DNA of 7,345 bases from Defluviicoccus vanus. Lineage in GTDB: Bacteria; Pseudomonadota; Alphaproteobacteria; Rhodospirillales; Defluviicoccaceae. A program made the translations under genes and the position numbers. Under the pieces are notes generated by a model that did no database searches, had not been told where the DNA came from, and was given only the letters and a program-made list of their open reading frames with translations. Shown piece by piece: positions 5,245 through 7,345 of the stretch. The stretch lies in NCBI RefSeq assembly GCF_014672695.1, contig NZ_CP053923.1, forward strand, positions 2,022,747-2,030,091. The letters run 5' to 3'. Each line of letters starts with the position of its first letter. Position 1 is the first letter of the stretch.

Positions 5245-6687
5245 CAGCCTGTCGGACTTAACGCGAGGCGGAGCTGTGGGTTATAGAATCCGGGCATGGA
5301 TTCACGCCCCCGGCCCGGACCTCTTCGGCATGAGCAACTTCCGCCCGATCGACCGCGACAGCGGATTTCTGATGCCGCCGTCGGTGGACGAGTGGCTTCC
5401 GCAGCGGCACTTGGCGCGGTTCGTGGTGGAGGTGATCGCGGGGCTGGATCTGCGGCCGATGACCGGCAGCTACCGTGGCTCTGGGGAAGCGTCCTACCAC
5501 CCCAGCCTTCTGCTGGGCATTCTGATCTACGGCTACGCCACCGGGGTGTTCTCCAGCCGCAAGCTGGAGCGGGCGACCTATGACAGCGTGGCGTTCCGCT
5601 TCATCGCGGCGAACGATCATCCGGACCATGACACCATCGCCGCGTTCCGCCGACGCTTTCTGCCGCAGATCGAGAAGCTGTTCGTCCAGGTGCTGGTGCT
5701 CGCGCGCGAGATGGGCGTGCTGAAGCTGGGAACGGTCGGGCTCGACGGGACCAAGGTCCACGCCAATGCCAGCCGGCACAGCGCGCTGTCCTATGACCAT
5801 GCGGGCAAGCTGGAGGCCCAACTGCAGGCCGAAGTGGCCGATCTCATGGCCAAGGCAGAAGCGGCGGACCAGGTGGACATCGCTGACGGCATGTCGATCC
5901 CCGACGAACTGGCGCGACGTGAGGAACGGTTGTCCAGGCTCGCCGAGGCCCGGGCGAAGATCGAGGCCCGCGCGAAGGAACGCTTCGAACGGGAGCAGGC
6001 AGACCATCAGGCGAAACTCGCAGCACGGGACGCCAAGGCAGCGGCCACCGGCAAGAAGCCCACGGGCCGTGAGCCGAAGCCGCCGGTGGCGACGCCGCTG
6101 CCCACGGATCAGATCAATCTGACCGACGAGGAAAGCCGCATCATGGCGGTGGCGGGCGGCGGTTTTGAGCAGTGCTACAATGCGCAGGCGGCGGTGGCGG
6201 CGGGCAGTCTGCTGGTGGTGGTCGCCGACGTGGTGCAGGCGCCCAACGACAAGCAGCAGCTTACACCCATGCTGGACAAGATCGGCACTCTGCCGGACGT
6301 GCTCGGCAGGCCGGACATGCTGTTGGCGGACAATGGCTACTTCAGCGAGGCGAATGTGCAGGCCTGTGTGGCCGGCGGGATCGAACCGCTGATCGCACTT
6401 GGTCGCGAGGCGCATCATCTCAGCCTGCAAGAGCGCTTCGCTGCGGCGCCACCGGCGCCCGAAGACCCCACCCCGGTTCAGGCGATGGCGTATCGGCTGC
6501 GCACGCCGCAGGGCCGCGCGCTCTACGCCCTGCGCAAGCAGACGCCCGAGCCAGTGTTTGGCATCATCAAGTCCGTGCTGGGGTTCCGGCAGTTCCTGCT
6601 GCGCGGGCTCAATGCCGCCCGTGGCGAGTGGAGGCTTGTGACCATGGCATGGAACCTGAAGCGGATGTTCGCCCTCAGCCGCGCCGT
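5245..6687 (+). mobile_element. IS1182-family insertion sequence, copy 1
   Basis: The unit between the two CTAG tetranucleotides is 1443 bp, a normal size for an IS1182-type element with a single transposase gene. It begins CAGCCTGTCGGACTTAACG, has an 85-bp leader with a promoter-like pair, and then one long transposase frame that runs to its right end. Its first 654 bp recur without any difference I could find at 6692-7345. The right boundary is set by where the next copy begins and not by a visible terminal inverted repeat: the reverse complement of the left end is absent here. The true right end could therefore be different, for example if copy 2 inserted into a CTAG inside copy 1. The element points the same way as the upstream NADH dehydrogenase gene. 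Confidence 0.8.
5258..5287 (+). promoter_or_regulatory. Candidate transposase promoter in the left end of IS copy 1
   Basis: TTAACG (5258-5263) and TATAGA (5282-5287) are separated by 18 bp, each matching four of six consensus positions. Transcription would start near 5294 and give a leader of about 36 nt before the ATG at 5330. The -35 part lies close to the element's end, so transposase binding could repress it. The position is sensible for an IS, but the match is modest. Confidence 0.4.
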
Positions 6688-6691
6688 CTAG
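5330..6691 (+). CDS. IS1182-family DDE transposase, copy 1
   Basis: The 453-residue protein catalyses cut and strand transfer of its element. The N-terminal DUF772-like part (about 1-95) contains MPPSVDEWLPQRHLARFVVE and YHPSLLLGILIYGYATGVFSSRKLE-type sequence. The catalytic triad is readable as D139 in VGLDGTKVHANAS, D334 in LLADNGYFSE and E407 in KQTPEPVFGIIK. Residues 160-245 form a charged Ala/Lys/Glu-rich, probably coiled, insertion typical of this group. The C-terminus WNLKRMFALS is also family-like. The ATG at 5330 has no good Shine-Dalgarno sequence; GTG at 5276, with GAGG 7 nt upstream, would add 18 residues but overlaps the promoter candidate. The frame stays open upstream to 4961 inside the NADH dehydrogenase gene, which is coincidental. 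The stop TAG (6689-6691) lies in the CTAG junction, so it may be contributed by flanking target DNA. Confidence 0.9.
   Translation: MSNFRPIDRDSGFLMPPSVDEWLPQRHLARFVVEVIAGLDLRPMTGSYRGSGEASYHPSLLLGILIYGYATGVFSSRKLERATYDSVAFRFIAANDHPDHDTIAAFRRRFLPQIEKLFVQVLVLAREMGVLKLGTVGLDGTKVHANASRHSALSYDHAGKLEAQLQAEVADLMAKAEAADQVDIADGMSIPDELARREERLSRLAEARAKIEARAKERFEREQADHQAKLAARDAKAAATGKKPTGREPKPPVATPLPTDQINLTDEESRIMAVAGGGFEQCYNAQAAVAAGSLLVVVADVVQAPNDKQQLTPMLDKIGTLPDVLGRPDMLLADNGYFSEANVQACVAGGIEPLIALGREAHHLSLQERFAAAPPAPEDPTPVQAMAYRLRTPQGRALYALRKQTPEPVFGIIKSVLGFRQFLLRGLNAARGEWRLVTMAWNLKRMFALSRAV
6688..6691. repeat. CTAG junction between IS copies 1 and 2
   Basis: CTAG separates the last bases of copy 1 (GCGCCGT) from the first bases of copy 2 (CAGCCTG). 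It equals the CTAG at 5241-5244, and its TAG terminates the copy 1 transposase frame. It is consistent with a shared or duplicated 4-bp target site between head-to-tail elements. Confidence 0.6.
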
Positions 6692-6704
6692 CAGCCTGTC
6701 GGAC

Positions 6705-6734
6705 TTAACGCGAGGCGGAGCTGTGGGTTATAGA
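6705..6734 (+). promoter_or_regulatory. Candidate transposase promoter in IS copy 2
   Basis: This is the identical copy of the pair described for copy 1: TTAACG (6705-6710), an 18-bp spacer and TATAGA (6729-6734). Here it lies directly downstream of the copy 1 transposase stop, so read-through from copy 1 would also transcribe copy 2. Confidence 0.35.
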
Positions 6735-6776
6735 ATCCGGGCATGGATTCACGCCCCCGGCCCGGACCTCTTCGGC

Positions 6777-7345
6777 ATGAGCAACTTCCGCCCGATCGAC
6801 CGCGACAGCGGATTTCTGATGCCGCCGTCGGTGGACGAGTGGCTTCCGCAGCGGCACTTGGCGCGGTTCGTGGTGGAGGTGATCGCGGGGCTGGATCTGC
6901 GGCCGATGACCGGCAGCTACCGTGGCTCTGGGGAAGCGTCCTACCACCCCAGCCTTCTGCTGGGCATTCTGATCTACGGCTACGCCACCGGGGTGTTCTC
7001 CAGCCGCAAGCTGGAGCGGGCGACCTATGACAGCGTGGCGTTCCGCTTCATCGCGGCGAACGATCATCCGGACCATGACACCATCGCCGCGTTCCGCCGA
7101 CGCTTTCTGCCGCAGATCGAGAAGCTGTTCGTCCAGGTGCTGGTGCTCGCGCGCGAGATGGGCGTGCTGAAGCTGGGAACGGTCGGGCTCGACGGGACCA
7201 AGGTCCACGCCAATGCCAGCCGGCACAGCGCGCTGTCCTATGACCATGCGGGCAAGCTGGAGGCCCAACTGCAGGCCGAAGTGGCCGATCTCATGGCCAA
7301 GGCAGAAGCGGCGGACCAGGTGGACATCGCTGACGGCATGTCGAT
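6777..7345 (+). CDS. IS1182-family transposase, copy 2, 3' part outside window
   Basis: The first 189 codons, plus two bases, are identical to residues 1-189 of the copy 1 transposase. They cover the DUF772-like N-terminus and the first catalytic aspartate (D139), but end in the charged linker before the second aspartate and the glutamate. There is no frameshift or stop in the visible part. Whether this copy encodes an intact transposase cannot be decided from here. Confidence 0.85.
   Translation, partial: MSNFRPIDRDSGFLMPPSVDEWLPQRHLARFVVEVIAGLDLRPMTGSYRGSGEASYHPSLLLGILIYGYATGVFSSRKLERATYDSVAFRFIAANDHPDHDTIAAFRRRFLPQIEKLFVQVLVLAREMGVLKLGTVGLDGTKVHANASRHSALSYDHAGKLEAQLQAEVADLMAKAEAADQVDIADGMS

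Larger units (their letters stand above)
6692..7345 (+). mobile_element. IS1182-family insertion sequence, copy 2, cut by window edge
   Basis: This is the first 654 bp of a second element in the same orientation as copy 1. I compared it by eye with 5245-5898 and found no mismatch; the match extends 5 bp further left through the shared TCTAG. Perfect identity implies a very recent duplication, a tandem insertion, or a collapsed or duplicated assembly. Whether it is full length cannot be judged, because the window ends inside its transposase gene. Confidence 0.85.

Noticed and set aside
4961..5329. 5' extension of the transposase frame into the NADH dehydrogenase gene, as if it were a fusion
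   Set aside because: The stretch overlaps confidently coding DNA in another frame, and its translation is Arg-rich and featureless. It is open only because the IS inserted in that phase.
5258..6430. 390-residue open frame antisense to the IS transposase, repeated in copy 2
   Set aside because: The translation is rich in Arg, His, Leu and Gly without family motifs and mirrors the transposase codons. Long antisense frames are common in GC-rich genes.

Overview
The window is GC-rich DNA with dense, short-spaced genes, Shine-Dalgarno sites and an IS1182-type insertion sequence. It fits a high-GC Gram-negative bacterium, most likely a member of the Pseudomonadota. Nothing here fixes the genus, and I do not claim one. 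No rRNA, tRNA, CRISPR array or phage module is visible.

Left half (1-3275), all on the minus strand and read right to left: a fucose-permease-like MFS transporter (3275-2070), a secreted two-domain VOC/glyoxalase-fold protein (2028-976), a small DoxX-family membrane protein (926-504), and the first 136 codons of an exported protein I do not recognise (408 to beyond base 1). Gaps are 41, 49 and 95 bp, so this is probably one operon. A plausible but unproven reading is uptake or efflux of a small organic compound, coupled to a periplasmic VOC-fold protein and a DoxX membrane partner.

Middle (3276-3651): a 376-bp divergent intergenic region between the MFS gene and a plus-strand gene. It holds a weak promoter candidate for the minus-strand operon and a strong ribosome binding site for the plus-strand gene.

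Right half (3652-7345), plus strand: a type II NADH dehydrogenase (3652-5244) that carries an extra C-terminal domain of about 100 residues resembling a cyclic-nucleotide-binding fold. Its TAG stop codon lies in the tetranucleotide CTAG. Directly after this CTAG starts an IS1182-family element (5245-6687, transposase 5330-6691). A second CTAG follows, and then a second copy in the same orientation, identical as far as the window goes (6692-7345, cut by the window edge). The repeat period is 1447 bp. The transposase stop codon also lies in the CTAG, so the flanking target sequence may supply the stop codon of the element.

The most noteworthy points are the head-to-tail IS pair with shared CTAG/stop junctions and no recognisable right inverted repeat, the NDH-2 fusion with a degenerate cNMP-like domain, and the secreted tandem VOC protein whose two domains have each lost a different metal ligand. 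I do not see evidence for a wholly new multi-gene system.
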